NCBI GenBank assembly: GCA_000773965.1
Contig: JRUP01000038.1
Coordinates: forward strand, 1 to 64,000
Direction: 5' to 3'
Origin: Enterobacter cancerogenus
GTDB lineage: Bacteria; Pseudomonadota; Gammaproteobacteria; Enterobacterales; Enterobacteriaceae
Length of the DNA: 64,000 nt
This document shows positions 32,977 through 41,684 of the stretch, one piece after another (positions within the stretch are counted from its first letter, which is position 1; the number at the start of each line of letters is the position of its first letter). The translations under genes and the position numbers were made by a program. The notes beneath the pieces are model-generated. The model made no database searches and was not told the origin of the DNA. It worked only from the letters and a program-made list of their open reading frames with translations.

Positions 32977-34002
32977 ATGAAGACCAGGCCGCCACGAGCC
33001 ACAATCAGTGACGTTGCCCGCACGGCAAAAACCGGTAAAACCAGCGTTTCCCGCTATCTCAATGGCGAAGTGAATCTGCTCTCGCCCGATCTCAAAGCCC
33101 GTATTGAACAGGCGATTGCCGACCTCGATTATCGTCCCAGCCAGATGGCCCGCGGCCTGAAGCGTGGCCGCACGCGGCTGATTGGCCTGATTATCGCGGA
33201 TATTACCAATCCCTATTCCGTGGATGTGCTGAGCGGTATCGAAGCGGCCTGCCGTGCGCAGGGCTTTACGCTGCTGATGTGTAACACCAACAACGAAGTC
33301 GATCGTGAACAGTATTATCTGCAATTGCTCAGCAGCTATCAGGTTGAGGGCATCGTGGTGAACGCGGTCGGGATGCACGAAGAGGTGCTGAAGCGCCTGA
33401 AGCAGTCGATGCTGCCGATGGTGCTGATCGACCGCAAAATCCCTGACTTCGCCTGTGATGTGGTCGGCCTGAATAACCCCGAAGCCGCGCAAATTGCCAC
33501 CCAGCATCTGCTGGACAATGGTTACGATGCCCTGCTGTTCCTCAGCGAACCCTTGGGTAGCGTCAACACCCGCCGTGAACGACTCGGCGCGTTCTATGAC
33601 ACCTGTAAAGCCCACGCCGGCGTGATGGCGGAAAACGCCGAAGTCCCCCTGCATCAGCCTGAACAGCTGGAGCAGGTGCTGCGGACATTCCAGCAACGCC
33701 ACAGTGACAAACGCTGCGCGGTGATGGCCGCCAACGGTGCCCTGACCTTGCAGGTGGCGCGCGCCTTGCAGCGGCTCGAACAGCGCTGGGGTGAAACCAT
33801 TGGCCTGCTTGGTTTTGATGAGCTGGAGTGGGCTGCATTGGCGGGCGTGGGCATCACCACCCTGAAACAGCCCACCTGGCAAATTGGCTATGCGGCGCTG
33901 GAACAGGTGATCTCACGCATTGACGGTAATGAGCAGCCGATCAATGAGCAGGTTTTCCCCGGTGAGCTCATTGTGCGCGGCTCCAGCCAGCCGCTGCGCT
34001 AA
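32977..34002 (+). CDS. ptxS: LacI-family repressor PtxS of 2-ketogluconate genes
   Basis: 341 aa. HTH ATISDVARTAKTGKTSVSRY, hinge QMARGLKRGRTRLIGLI, and a ligand domain with ADITNPYSVDVLSGIEAACR. It precedes kguE-kguK-kguT-ghrB in the order known for Pseudomonas ptxS-kguEKTD. A perfect TGGAACCGGTTCCA palindrome lies between it and kguE and differs from the reported PtxS site (TGAAACCGGTTTCA) at two symmetric positions. It should repress the operon until 2-ketogluconate binds. The start at 32977 (ATG) is preferred over a GTG nine bases upstream. Confidence 0.83.
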   Translation: MKTRPPRATISDVARTAKTGKTSVSRYLNGEVNLLSPDLKARIEQAIADLDYRPSQMARGLKRGRTRLIGLIIADITNPYSVDVLSGIEAACRAQGFTLLMCNTNNEVDREQYYLQLLSSYQVEGIVVNAVGMHEEVLKRLKQSMLPMVLIDRKIPDFACDVVGLNNPEAAQIATQHLLDNGYDALLFLSEPLGSVNTRRERLGAFYDTCKAHAGVMAENAEVPLHQPEQLEQVLRTFQQRHSDKRCAVMAANGALTLQVARALQRLEQRWGETIGLLGFDELEWAALAGVGITTLKQPTWQIGYAALEQVISRIDGNEQPINEQVFPGELIVRGSSQPLR

Positions 34003-34064
34003 TCCCCTTTTCTCTGGCTCACTTCGTGAGCAGGATCATAATTCCACACTCTCTTCCTTTCATT

Positions 34065-34078
34065 TGGAACCGGTTCCA
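34065..34078. promoter_or_regulatory. PtxS operator candidate
   Basis: Perfect 14-bp palindrome TGGAACCGGTTCCA, 80 bases before kguE. It has the central CpG of LacI-family operators and nearly equals the PtxS consensus. Confidence 0.8.
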
Positions 34079-34157
34079 TTTAGGTTTTTTTTAAGACATC
34101 GATTTAAAACAATGGGCGGCTCAGACCGCATCCTTCCGAGTTCAAAGGAGAGACAAC

Positions 34158-34907
34158 ATGGCACATCCGGAAATCATCGTGGTCACCGCCGCCTACGGCA
34201 CGCACAAAGTCGCTGAGTTAGGTGGTCAAACCGCCCTGCTGCCGCTGATCAAAGCCGCTGGCGCGGATGGCGTAGAAATCCGTCGTGAGCTATTCAGCGA
34301 GGACGATCTGCTGAGACTGCACTCGCTCAACGAGGCAATTGCTCAACAGCAGCTGAGTGCCAGCTACTCGGTGCCGGAAGCGTTGTGGCTGGAAGATGGC
34401 TCGCTCAACCCTCGTCTGGGGCAATTCCTGCTGGAAGCCGAACAGATTGGTGCTAAGCGTTTGAAAATCGCCCTCGGCCATTTTGTTGATCTCTCCGACG
34501 CTGCGCTGGTTGAGGTACTCGCCGCATCGCCGGTAACCGTGGTGGTGGAAAACGATCAAACGCCAGACAGCAAACTGGCCCCGATGCAGACCTTCTTCCA
34601 TCGTGCCTGCGATGCCGCCCTGCCGCTGGATATGACCTTCGACATGGGTAACTGGCAGTGGACCGGCGAAGACGCTTTGCAGGCCGCAGCGCAGCTCAGC
34701 CGTTACGTCAGCTACATTCACGTGAAAGCCGCGGTGCCACATGGCGAGAGCTTCCGTGCGGTGGCGCTGGACGAAACCGACGGCAGCTGGCGCGCATTGC
34801 TGAACGCACTGCCAGCTGATGCGCCGCGCGGCATCGAATTCCCGCTCGAAGGCGAAGATCTGCTGGCCGTGACACGCCATTACGTTGAATTGCTGCGTGC
34901 GCTGTAA
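34158..34907 (+). CDS. kguE: KguE, sugar phosphate isomerase/epimerase-like
   Basis: 249 aa TIM-barrel protein of the xylose-isomerase-like (AP endonuclease 2) superfamily: DGVEIRRELFSEDD, VVVENDQTPDSK, DMTFDMGNWQWTGED and YIHVKA carry the metal-binding Glu/Asp/His positions. First gene of the 2-ketogluconate operon, with AAAGGAGAG before the start. The exact step of KguE is not firmly known even in Pseudomonas. The kinase gene follows 10 bases later. Confidence 0.82.
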   Translation: MAHPEIIVVTAAYGTHKVAELGGQTALLPLIKAAGADGVEIRRELFSEDDLLRLHSLNEAIAQQQLSASYSVPEALWLEDGSLNPRLGQFLLEAEQIGAKRLKIALGHFVDLSDAALVEVLAASPVTVVVENDQTPDSKLAPMQTFFHRACDAALPLDMTFDMGNWQWTGEDALQAAAQLSRYVSYIHVKAAVPHGESFRAVALDETDGSWRALLNALPADAPRGIEFPLEGEDLLAVTRHYVELLRAL

Positions 34908-34917
34908 GGAGTCGATG

Positions 34918-35856
34918 ATGAAGCAACTGGATGTGGTTACGATTGGCGAAGCGATGGCGATGTTTATCGCTCAGCAAAGCGGGGATCTCGCCGCCGCAGA
35001 GGGCTTCGTCAAACGTATTGCCGGTGCCGAACTGAATGTTGCCATCGGCCTGGCGCGCCTTGGTTTACAGGTCGGCTGGGTCAGCCGCGTCGGCGATGAC
35101 AGTTTCGGCCGCTTCACGCTGCAACAGCTGGCGAAAGAGAAGGTCGATCATCACTGTGTGACCACCGATACCCGCTATCGCACCGGTTTTCAGCTCAAGT
35201 CGCGCGTTGATGACGGTTCCGATCCTGAAGTGGAATATTTCCGCGCTGGCTCCGCCGCCAGCCATCTGTCACCAGACGATTTTAATGCGGATTATTTTGG
35301 TGGCGCGCGTCACCTGCACCTGAGCGGTGTGGCGGCGGCGATCTCTGACAGCTCGCTTGAGTTGACCAAACATGCGGCCAAAGAGATGCGTTCGCGCGGC
35401 AAAACCATCTCCTTCGATCCGAATTTGCGCCCGGTGTTATGGCGCAGCGAGGAGGAAATGCGTAAGCAGCTGAATCTGCTGGCAGAGTACGCAGACTGGG
35501 TGCTGCCGGGTGAGAAAGAAGGGTTCATTCTGACCGGCTATCGTCAGCCAGAAGCCATCGCCGATTTCTATCTGGATAAAGGTGTACGGGCTGTGGTGAT
35601 CAAAACCGGCTGCGACGGCGCCTGGTACAAAACCGCCGACGGTGAAAAGGGCAATGTCGCACCGATTCTCGTCGATAACGTGGTGGATACCGTCGGCGCG
35701 GGCGATGGTTTTGCCGTGGGCCTGATCAGCGCACTGCTGGAAGGCAAATCGCTGCCGCAGGCGATTTTGCGCGGTAACAAGATTGGTTCGCTGGCGATTC
35801 AGGTCGCCGGCGACAGTGAAGGCCTGCCGACGCGCGCGGCGCTGGGCGATTTTTAA
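34918..35856 (+). CDS. kguK: 2-ketogluconate kinase KguK (PfkB family)
   Basis: 312 aa ribokinase-family enzyme. Motifs: N-terminal VVTIGEAMAMF, the GGxxN-like AGAELNVAIGLARLG, and DTVGAGDGFAVGL with the catalytic Asp and anion hole. Similar to KdgK. In this operon it should phosphorylate 2-ketogluconate to 2-keto-6-phosphogluconate. The start at 34918 has AAGGAG six bases upstream. A KDG kinase role is the alternative. Confidence 0.85.
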   Translation: MKQLDVVTIGEAMAMFIAQQSGDLAAAEGFVKRIAGAELNVAIGLARLGLQVGWVSRVGDDSFGRFTLQQLAKEKVDHHCVTTDTRYRTGFQLKSRVDDGSDPEVEYFRAGSAASHLSPDDFNADYFGGARHLHLSGVAAAISDSSLELTKHAAKEMRSRGKTISFDPNLRPVLWRSEEEMRKQLNLLAEYADWVLPGEKEGFILTGYRQPEAIADFYLDKGVRAVVIKTGCDGAWYKTADGEKGNVAPILVDNVVDTVGAGDGFAVGLISALLEGKSLPQAILRGNKIGSLAIQVAGDSEGLPTRAALGDF

Positions 35857-35996
35857 TTAAGCGGTTGCCTTAATCGGTGACCCTGCAGGAGGGTACGCAT
35901 TCAGGTGTACCTGGTTAATCCGTCTGTCTCTACACAACCCGATTATTTCGAGGCGCATCCATTGAATGTGCCCGCCTCAAAACAGAGGAGTCACCC

Positions 35997-37277
35997 ATGA
36001 AATCGCAGACAATCGCGCCAAAACGCTGGTGGTTTATCATGCCCATCGTGTTTATCACCTACAGTCTGGCGTATCTGGACCGGGCGAACTTTAGCTTCGC
36101 CTCTGCCGCAGGGATTAATGACGATCTCGGCATCACCAAAGGCATGTCATCGCTGTTGGGTGCCCTGTTCTTCCTTGGCTATTTCTTCTTCCAGATCCCC
36201 GGCGCGGTGTATGCCGAACGCCGCAGCGTGAAGAAGCTGATTTTCTGGTGCCTGATTCTGTGGGGCGGCTGCGCCTCATTAACCGGCGTGGTAAGCAACA
36301 TTCCGATGCTGGCAGCGATTCGTTTCGTGCTCGGCGTGGTGGAAGCGGCGGTGATGCCGGCGATGCTGATTTATATCAGCAACTGGTTCACTAAGTCCGA
36401 GCGTTCGCGCGCCAATACCTTCCTGATCCTCGGTAATCCGGTGACGGTGTTGTGGATGTCGGTGGTGTCCGGCTATCTGATTAATGCCTTTGGCTGGCGT
36501 GAGATGTTTATCTTCGAAGGGATTCCGGCGGTGATCTGGGCCGTGGCCTGGTGGTTCCTGGTGCAGGACAAGCCGGCTCAGGCCAAATGGATGAGCGATG
36601 AAGAGAAATCAGCGCTGCAGGCGCAGTTGCAGAAAGAGCAGGAAGGTATCAAAGCGGTACGCAACTACGGTGAGGCCTTCCGCAATCGCAACGTGATCAT
36701 TCTCTGTATGCAATATTTCGCCTGGAGTATTGGCGTGTACGGTTTCGTACTGTGGCTGCCTTCGATTTTGCGTAACGGCACGCAGATGGGCATGGTAGAG
36801 GCGGGTTGGCTGTCGGCGGTGCCTTATCTGGTGGCGACCATTGCGATGATCGTGGTGTCATGGGCGTCTGACAAAAAGCAAAACCGTAAGCTGTTTGTCT
36901 GGCCACTGCTGCTGATTGGCGCGCTGGCGTTCCTTGGCTCCTATCTGGTCGGTTCCAGCCACTTCTGGCTGTCGTATGCGCTGTTGGTGATTGCCGGTGG
37001 CGCGATGTATGCCCCTTACGGCCCGTTCTTTGCCCTGATTACTGAGATGCTGCCACGCAACGTTGCCGGCGGTGCCATGGCGCTGATTAACAGTATGGGC
37101 GCACTCGGTTCCTTCATCGGATCGTGGATTGTAGGCTATCTTAATGGCGCAACCGGCAGTCCTGCCGCCTCTTATATCTTTATGGGTGCGGCGCTGCTGG
37201 TCTCGGTGTGGCTGACGTTGATCGTCAAGCCCGCGGAGAACAAGACATCACCGATTCATGGGGCGAAGCACGCCTGA
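35997..37277 (+). CDS. kguT: MFS transporter KguT (anion:cation symporter family)
   Basis: 426 aa with twelve helices. Signature of the ACS family (GudP, ExuT, DgoT): YLDRANFSFASA near helix 1, ALFFLGYFFFQIPGAVYAERR, and RFVLGVVEAAVMPA. GAGGAG precedes the start, 140 bases after kguK. It should import 2-ketogluconate with protons. Specificity rests on operon context. Confidence 0.87.
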   Translation: MKSQTIAPKRWWFIMPIVFITYSLAYLDRANFSFASAAGINDDLGITKGMSSLLGALFFLGYFFFQIPGAVYAERRSVKKLIFWCLILWGGCASLTGVVSNIPMLAAIRFVLGVVEAAVMPAMLIYISNWFTKSERSRANTFLILGNPVTVLWMSVVSGYLINAFGWREMFIFEGIPAVIWAVAWWFLVQDKPAQAKWMSDEEKSALQAQLQKEQEGIKAVRNYGEAFRNRNVIILCMQYFAWSIGVYGFVLWLPSILRNGTQMGMVEAGWLSAVPYLVATIAMIVVSWASDKKQNRKLFVWPLLLIGALAFLGSYLVGSSHFWLSYALLVIAGGAMYAPYGPFFALITEMLPRNVAGGAMALINSMGALGSFIGSWIVGYLNGATGSPAASYIFMGAALLVSVWLTLIVKPAENKTSPIHGAKHA

Positions 37278-37343
37278 AAGCGTAAGAAATGACTTTTCCG
37301 GGCGGCTCAGGTCGCCCGTCACACGTTCTACAGGGAGCAAATG

Positions 37344-38318
37344 ATGAAACCTGCTGTGATTCTTTATAAGAGCCTGCCAGACGATCTGCGCGCTAAACTG
37401 GATGCCCATTTTACCGTCACCGAAGTGCATGACGTCTCCCCCGAAACCGTGAAACAGCATGCCGCACAGTTTGCGGAAGCACAGGGTTTGCTGGGTTCAG
37501 GCGGCAAGGTAAATGGCGATCTGCTGGCAAAGATGCCCGCACTGCGCGCTTGTTCCACCGTGTCTGTGGGTTACGACAACTTTGATGTCGACGCCTTAAA
37601 TCAGCGCAATGTACTGCTGATGCACACGCCAACCGTTCTGACCGAAACCGTGGCTGATACCATGATGGCGCTGGTGCTGAGCACCGCCCGTCGCGTCACC
37701 GAGTTGGATCAATGGGTGAAAGCCGGTGAATGGAAGAAAAGCATCGGACCAAAACATTTCGGCATCGACGTGCATCACAAAACCCTGGGGATTCTTGGCA
37801 TGGGCCGTATCGGCCTGGCGCTGGCGCAGCGTGCGCACTTCGGCTTTGGCATGAACATTCTCTACAACGCACGCCGTCAGCATGAAGAGGCGGAAACCCG
37901 CTTCGGTGCACGTGCCTGTGATCTTGAAACGCTGCTGAAAGAGAGTGATTTTGTTTGCATCAGCCTGCCGCTGACCGAGCAGACGCACCATATGATTGGC
38001 GATGCACAGCTCAAGATGATGAAACCCAGCGCGATCCTGATTAACGCAGGTCGTGGCCCGGTGGTCGATGAGCAAGCGCTGACCGCGGCATTGAAGGACG
38101 GCACGATTCACGCAGCCGGTCTGGATGTGTTTGAAGTGGAGCCGGTGCCCGCTGATGCGGAGATCCTTAAGCTGCCAAACGTGGTAGCGCTGCCGCACAT
38201 CGGTTCAGCCACCCATGAAACGCGTTACGGCATGGCGCGTGATGCGGTGGATAACCTGATTGCTGCGCTGAGCGGCAAAGTCGAGAAAAACTGCGTTAAC
38301 CCCCAGATCCAGGCCTAA
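37344..38318 (+). CDS. ghrB: 2-ketoaldonate/glyoxylate/hydroxypyruvate reductase GhrB (KguD role)
   Basis: 324 aa, the same length as E. coli GhrB (TkrA/YiaE), and aligned to it throughout: LMHTPTVLTETVADT, NAD(P)-binding LGILGMGRIGLALAQRAHFGF, INAGRGPVVDE, and the catalytic Arg/Glu/His (NAGRGP, FEVEP, LPHIGSATHETR). Last gene of the ptxS-kgu operon, so its job here is reduction of 2-keto-6-phosphogluconate or 2-ketogluconate (KguD). In E. coli yiaD and ghrB are adjacent; here the kgu genes sit between them. Confidence 0.92.
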   Translation: MKPAVILYKSLPDDLRAKLDAHFTVTEVHDVSPETVKQHAAQFAEAQGLLGSGGKVNGDLLAKMPALRACSTVSVGYDNFDVDALNQRNVLLMHTPTVLTETVADTMMALVLSTARRVTELDQWVKAGEWKKSIGPKHFGIDVHHKTLGILGMGRIGLALAQRAHFGFGMNILYNARRQHEEAETRFGARACDLETLLKESDFVCISLPLTEQTHHMIGDAQLKMMKPSAILINAGRGPVVDEQALTAALKDGTIHAAGLDVFEVEPVPADAEILKLPNVVALPHIGSATHETRYGMARDAVDNLIAALSGKVEKNCVNPQIQA

Positions 38319-38400
38319 GCTTGCTGCTTTAGCCATTGCGCCTGCCCGTGGCGGGCGCTATGGTGGTTGCCCATTCCCGATTACAATGTTTTAACTTCCT

Positions 38401-39642
38401 ATGTCCTTTTCTCAGTTCGGCGACAAATTTACTCAACATTCCGGCATCTCACGTCTGATGGAAGACATGGGTGAAGGCCTGCGCACGCCCGGCACCATTA
38501 TGCTTGGCGGCGGCAACCCGGCGCAGATCCCGGCCATTAATGACTACTTCAACCAGCTGCTGCTGAAGATGCATCAGGACGGCAAACTGAGCGAAGCGCT
38601 GTGCAACTACGATGGTCCGCGTGGCAAAACGCTGCTGCTGGATGCGCTGGCGAACATGCTGCGCGACGAGCTGGGCTGGCCGATTACCGCGCAAAATATT
38701 GCGCTGACCAACGGCAGCCAGAGCGCGTTCTTCTATCTGTTTAACTTGTTCGCGGGCCGTCGCGCCGACGGCAGTAAAAAACGCGTGCTGTTCCCGCTGG
38801 CACCGGAGTATCTCGGTTACGCCGATGCCGGGCTGGAAGAAGATCTGTTTGTTTCCGCCAGGCCGAACATTGAGCTGCTGCCAGAGGGTCAGTTCAAATA
38901 TCACGTCGATTTCGACCATCTGCCGCTGAATGAGGACGTGGGCCTGATTTGTGTGTCGCGCCCGACCAACCCGACCGGCAACGTGATCACCGATGACGAG
39001 CTGATGCAGCTGGATGCGCTGGCACAACAGCATGGCGTGCCTCTCTTGATCGATAACGCCTACGGTGTGCCCTTCCCCGGCATTATTTTCAGCGAAGCCC
39101 GTCCGTTGTGGAACCCGAATACCATTCTGTGCATGAGCCTGTCGAAACTCGGCCTGCCGGGTGCACGTTGCGGCATTATCGTTGCCGATGAGAGCACGAT
39201 CAGCGCGATTGGCAACATGAATGGGATTATTAGTTTAGCGCCAGGCAGCATCGGTCCGGCGATTGCCACAGAGATGATTGTGCGCGGCGATTTACTGCGT
39301 CTGTCGGAAGAGGTGATCAAGCCGTTCTATCAGGCCAAGGTAAGCGAGACGATTGCCATTCTGCGCCGCTATCTGCCGGAAGATCGCTGCCTGATTCACA
39401 AACCCGAAGGAGCAATTTTCCTCTGGCTGTGGTTCCGCGATCTGCCGATCAGCACCGAAGCCTTGTATCAGCGCCTTAAAGCGCGCGGCGTGCTGATGGT
39501 GCCGGGCCACTTCTTCTTCCCCGGTCTGGAACAGGAATGGCCGCATACACATCAATGTATGCGCATGAACTATGTACCGGATGCGGAGAAGATTGAACGC
39601 GCGGTGCAGATTCTGGCGGAAGAGCTGGAGAAGATTGGCTAA
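38401..39642 (+). CDS. avtA: Valine-pyruvate aminotransferase
   Basis: 413 aa PLP enzyme (class I/II), transaminase C, which interconverts valine and alanine. It matches E. coli AvtA end to end: HSGISRLMEDMGEGLRTPG, TNGSQSAFFYLFNLFAGRRA, LFPLAPEYLGYADAGLEEDL, the PLP lysine in CMSLSKLGLPGARCG, and HTHQCMRMNYVP. There is no good Shine-Dalgarno before the ATG, but homology fixes the start. A terminator follows. Confidence 0.95.
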   Translation: MSFSQFGDKFTQHSGISRLMEDMGEGLRTPGTIMLGGGNPAQIPAINDYFNQLLLKMHQDGKLSEALCNYDGPRGKTLLLDALANMLRDELGWPITAQNIALTNGSQSAFFYLFNLFAGRRADGSKKRVLFPLAPEYLGYADAGLEEDLFVSARPNIELLPEGQFKYHVDFDHLPLNEDVGLICVSRPTNPTGNVITDDELMQLDALAQQHGVPLLIDNAYGVPFPGIIFSEARPLWNPNTILCMSLSKLGLPGARCGIIVADESTISAIGNMNGIISLAPGSIGPAIATEMIVRGDLLRLSEEVIKPFYQAKVSETIAILRRYLPEDRCLIHKPEGAIFLWLWFRDLPISTEALYQRLKARGVLMVPGHFFFPGLEQEWPHTHQCMRMNYVPDAEKIERAVQILAEELEKIG

Positions 39643-39656
39643 ACCGATCTCTTAAT

Positions 39657-39690
39657 ACGCCTCTCGAATAAGATCGAGAGGCGTTTATTG
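39657..39690 (+). terminator. Rho-independent terminator after avtA
   Basis: ACGCCTCTCGA (39657-39667) pairs with TCGAGAGGCGT (39674-39684), followed by TTATTGATT. Eleven-base stem, 14 bases after the stop. Confidence 0.8.
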
Positions 39691-39691
39691 A

Positions 39692-39907
39692 TTAATTATT
39701 ATTGTACCAGTCGTAAAAGCGGAACAGGCTTGAATAAAAGGTGTAAATTCCCATTACCATAAATATCCAAATTACAGTCCCGAGAAATCCTGGTATGTGG
39801 ATTGGGCTAAATGGTAAAGATTCACTTGATAGCAGAACAAAAGTAATGCACCAAAGTATATCTTTAATGAGTTTACGCTTAGGATAATCCCACCCCAAAA
39901 TTTTCAT
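39692..39907 (-). CDS. Hypothetical small membrane protein
   Basis: 71 aa from the ATG at 39907, with AAGGA about ten bases upstream. Two hydrophobic segments (about 15-30 and 41-60), a Trp/Tyr-rich C-terminus (FYDWYNNN). The DNA is AT-rich compared with avtA and the MocR gene, so it may be recent. No family recognised. The coding call rests on the Shine-Dalgarno and plausible membrane topology. Confidence 0.5.
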   Translation of the reverse strand: MKILGWDYPKRKLIKDILWCITFVLLSSESLPFSPIHIPGFLGTVIWIFMVMGIYTFYSSLFRFYDWYNNN

Positions 39908-40050
39908 CACTAATCCTTGTCATCTACACGTTGGCCTTGAATATAAACCATGTGAAACAAGAATAAATTAGCGATTTCATTAACTGGTAGCGAATAATAA
40001 ACAAAAAAGCCGATGCTTATTTAAATTTGTGAACTACTTCCAAATAATCT

Positions 40051-41502
40051 CTATTTATCCGCCACCAGCGATAGCTGGCACCATTGCGCCAGCTGTTTGA
40101 TCGCCTCCTCCACTTCCGCATTCCAGCCAAAACCGGCGTTCAGTCGAAAACAGTGGTCGTAGCGATGATCGGTGGCGAAGATGTGGCCCGGCGCGATGCC
40201 GATGCCCGCGTTGCGCGCTTTAAGAAACAGCGCTCGCACGTTTAACGCCTGTACAGGCATTTCCACCCACAACACATAGCCGCCTTCCGGATCTGACACG
40301 CGCGTGCCCGCAGGGAAGTCGCGCAGCACCGCCTGGCGCATATGGTGAATCTGATTCTTCAGCTCACGACGCAATTTGCGCAGATGCGCATCGTAGCCGC
40401 CGCTGCGCAGCAGTTCGGCAATCGCCGCCTGTGACAGCACCGAAGTACCCATACTGGTGGTGTATTTCAATGAGGCGATTTTGCGCATGTAATTACTGCT
40501 GTGCACCCAGCCAATGCGGATACCGGGCGCCACCGTTTTCGAGAAGCCGCTGCACAGAATGGCATTGGGGCTAAAGGCGCGCATCGGGAACGGACGGCGA
40601 TCGCCAAACGCCGTATCACCGAAAATATCGTCCTCAATGATCACCACATCATTCTCATCAGCCTGACGCGCAATATAGGCTTTCTGCTCGTTGGGAATGC
40701 TTTTCCCGAGCGGATTATTGATGTTGTTGATGGTGAGATAGGCCTGCACCGCTTTACGCTGAAATAGCGCGGTGAGTTTGCTGACATTAACGTAACCTTC
40801 CGGCCCGGCTTCCACTTCAATCACGCGCAGATTGAGATTGTGCAGCATCTGTAACAGCACGAAGTAGCACGGCGATTCCACCGCCACAATATCGCCGGGG
40901 CGCGTGGTGGCGCGCAAAGCCAGTGAGATGGCTTCGATACAACCGTTAGTGATCAGGATGTCATCGGCGCTGATATTGCAGCCATAATCCACCGCACGGC
41001 GCGCAATTTCGGCTTTGAGCGGCGCATAGCCGGTGCCTTTCACTGTGTTGCCGAGCAGTGCCGGTTTGCTGTACCCCATCTGGCGCATCAGCAATCCAAT
41101 TTTCTTGACCGGATAGAGCGAGATGTCGCCATTGGCCAGATCCAGCCGCACACGACAATCGGAGCCCAGCATGGCCAGATGCAGCTCGGTTTGCTCGTCC
41201 AGCGGCGCGACTTCACGCGGCTGTTCGCTGTTGATCGCTGCCGGTAATGTCACCGGAACCTGACGAGGCGCCACAAAAAAGCCGGACTTAGGACGCGCCA
41301 CCGCGTAGTGCTCATCCTCAAGAGTGCGTAATGTTTTCAGCGCGGTGGTCATGCTGACGCTGTACTGCGTCGCCAGCGTGCGCACCGACGGTAAACGGCT
41401 ATCGGGCGGCAGTGATCCGCTGTGAATGGCCTGTTTTATCTGCTCTGCAATCTGACGGTAACGACTACTCTGGCTCTCCTGTTCACCCGTTCCATCCGCC
41501 AT
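40051..41502 (-). CDS. MocR-type regulator (GntR HTH fused to aminotransferase domain)
   Basis: 483 aa. N-terminal winged helix (YRQIAEQIKQAIHSGSLPPD, LPSVRTLATQYSVSMTTALK) fused to a fold-type I aminotransferase domain. The PLP lysine is visible in LCSGFSKTVAPGIRIGW, and NNPLGKSIP marks the Asn-Pro loop. The start at 41502 has GGTGGA upstream; a longer form from 41541 has none. MocR regulators bind PLP or amino-acid adducts. It is divergent from the six-gene biosynthetic operon, so it is the likely controller, sensing an amino compound. Confidence 0.88.
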   Translation of the reverse strand: MADGTGEQESQSSRYRQIAEQIKQAIHSGSLPPDSRLPSVRTLATQYSVSMTTALKTLRTLEDEHYAVARPKSGFFVAPRQVPVTLPAAINSEQPREVAPLDEQTELHLAMLGSDCRVRLDLANGDISLYPVKKIGLLMRQMGYSKPALLGNTVKGTGYAPLKAEIARRAVDYGCNISADDILITNGCIEAISLALRATTRPGDIVAVESPCYFVLLQMLHNLNLRVIEVEAGPEGYVNVSKLTALFQRKAVQAYLTINNINNPLGKSIPNEQKAYIARQADENDVVIIEDDIFGDTAFGDRRPFPMRAFSPNAILCSGFSKTVAPGIRIGWVHSSNYMRKIASLKYTTSMGTSVLSQAAIAELLRSGGYDAHLRKLRRELKNQIHHMRQAVLRDFPAGTRVSDPEGGYVLWVEMPVQALNVRALFLKARNAGIGIAPGHIFATDHRYDHCFRLNAGFGWNAEVEEAIKQLAQWCQLSLVADK

Positions 41503-41684
41503 CTGTTCCACCCTATATCGTGCTGATCTGTGCGTATCCATCAGATTACATTCAAAGTACTTTAGGCTGCATCTGTTAATTCAGCCTCAGACATTCATTC
41601 CGTTGCAACTTCGTGGCCCCTTTTCCTGCCCGTTGCCGCCAGCACGGTAACGGCGATTTTATTAGCCAAAGGATGAAGTGAAAA
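41503..41684. promoter_or_regulatory. Divergent promoter region between MocR gene and biosynthetic operon
   Basis: 182 bases with no gene. It must hold both promoters and the MocR binding sites. No unambiguous direct repeat or -35/-10 pair can be named; AGGATGAAG before 41685 serves as Shine-Dalgarno. Confidence 0.45.
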
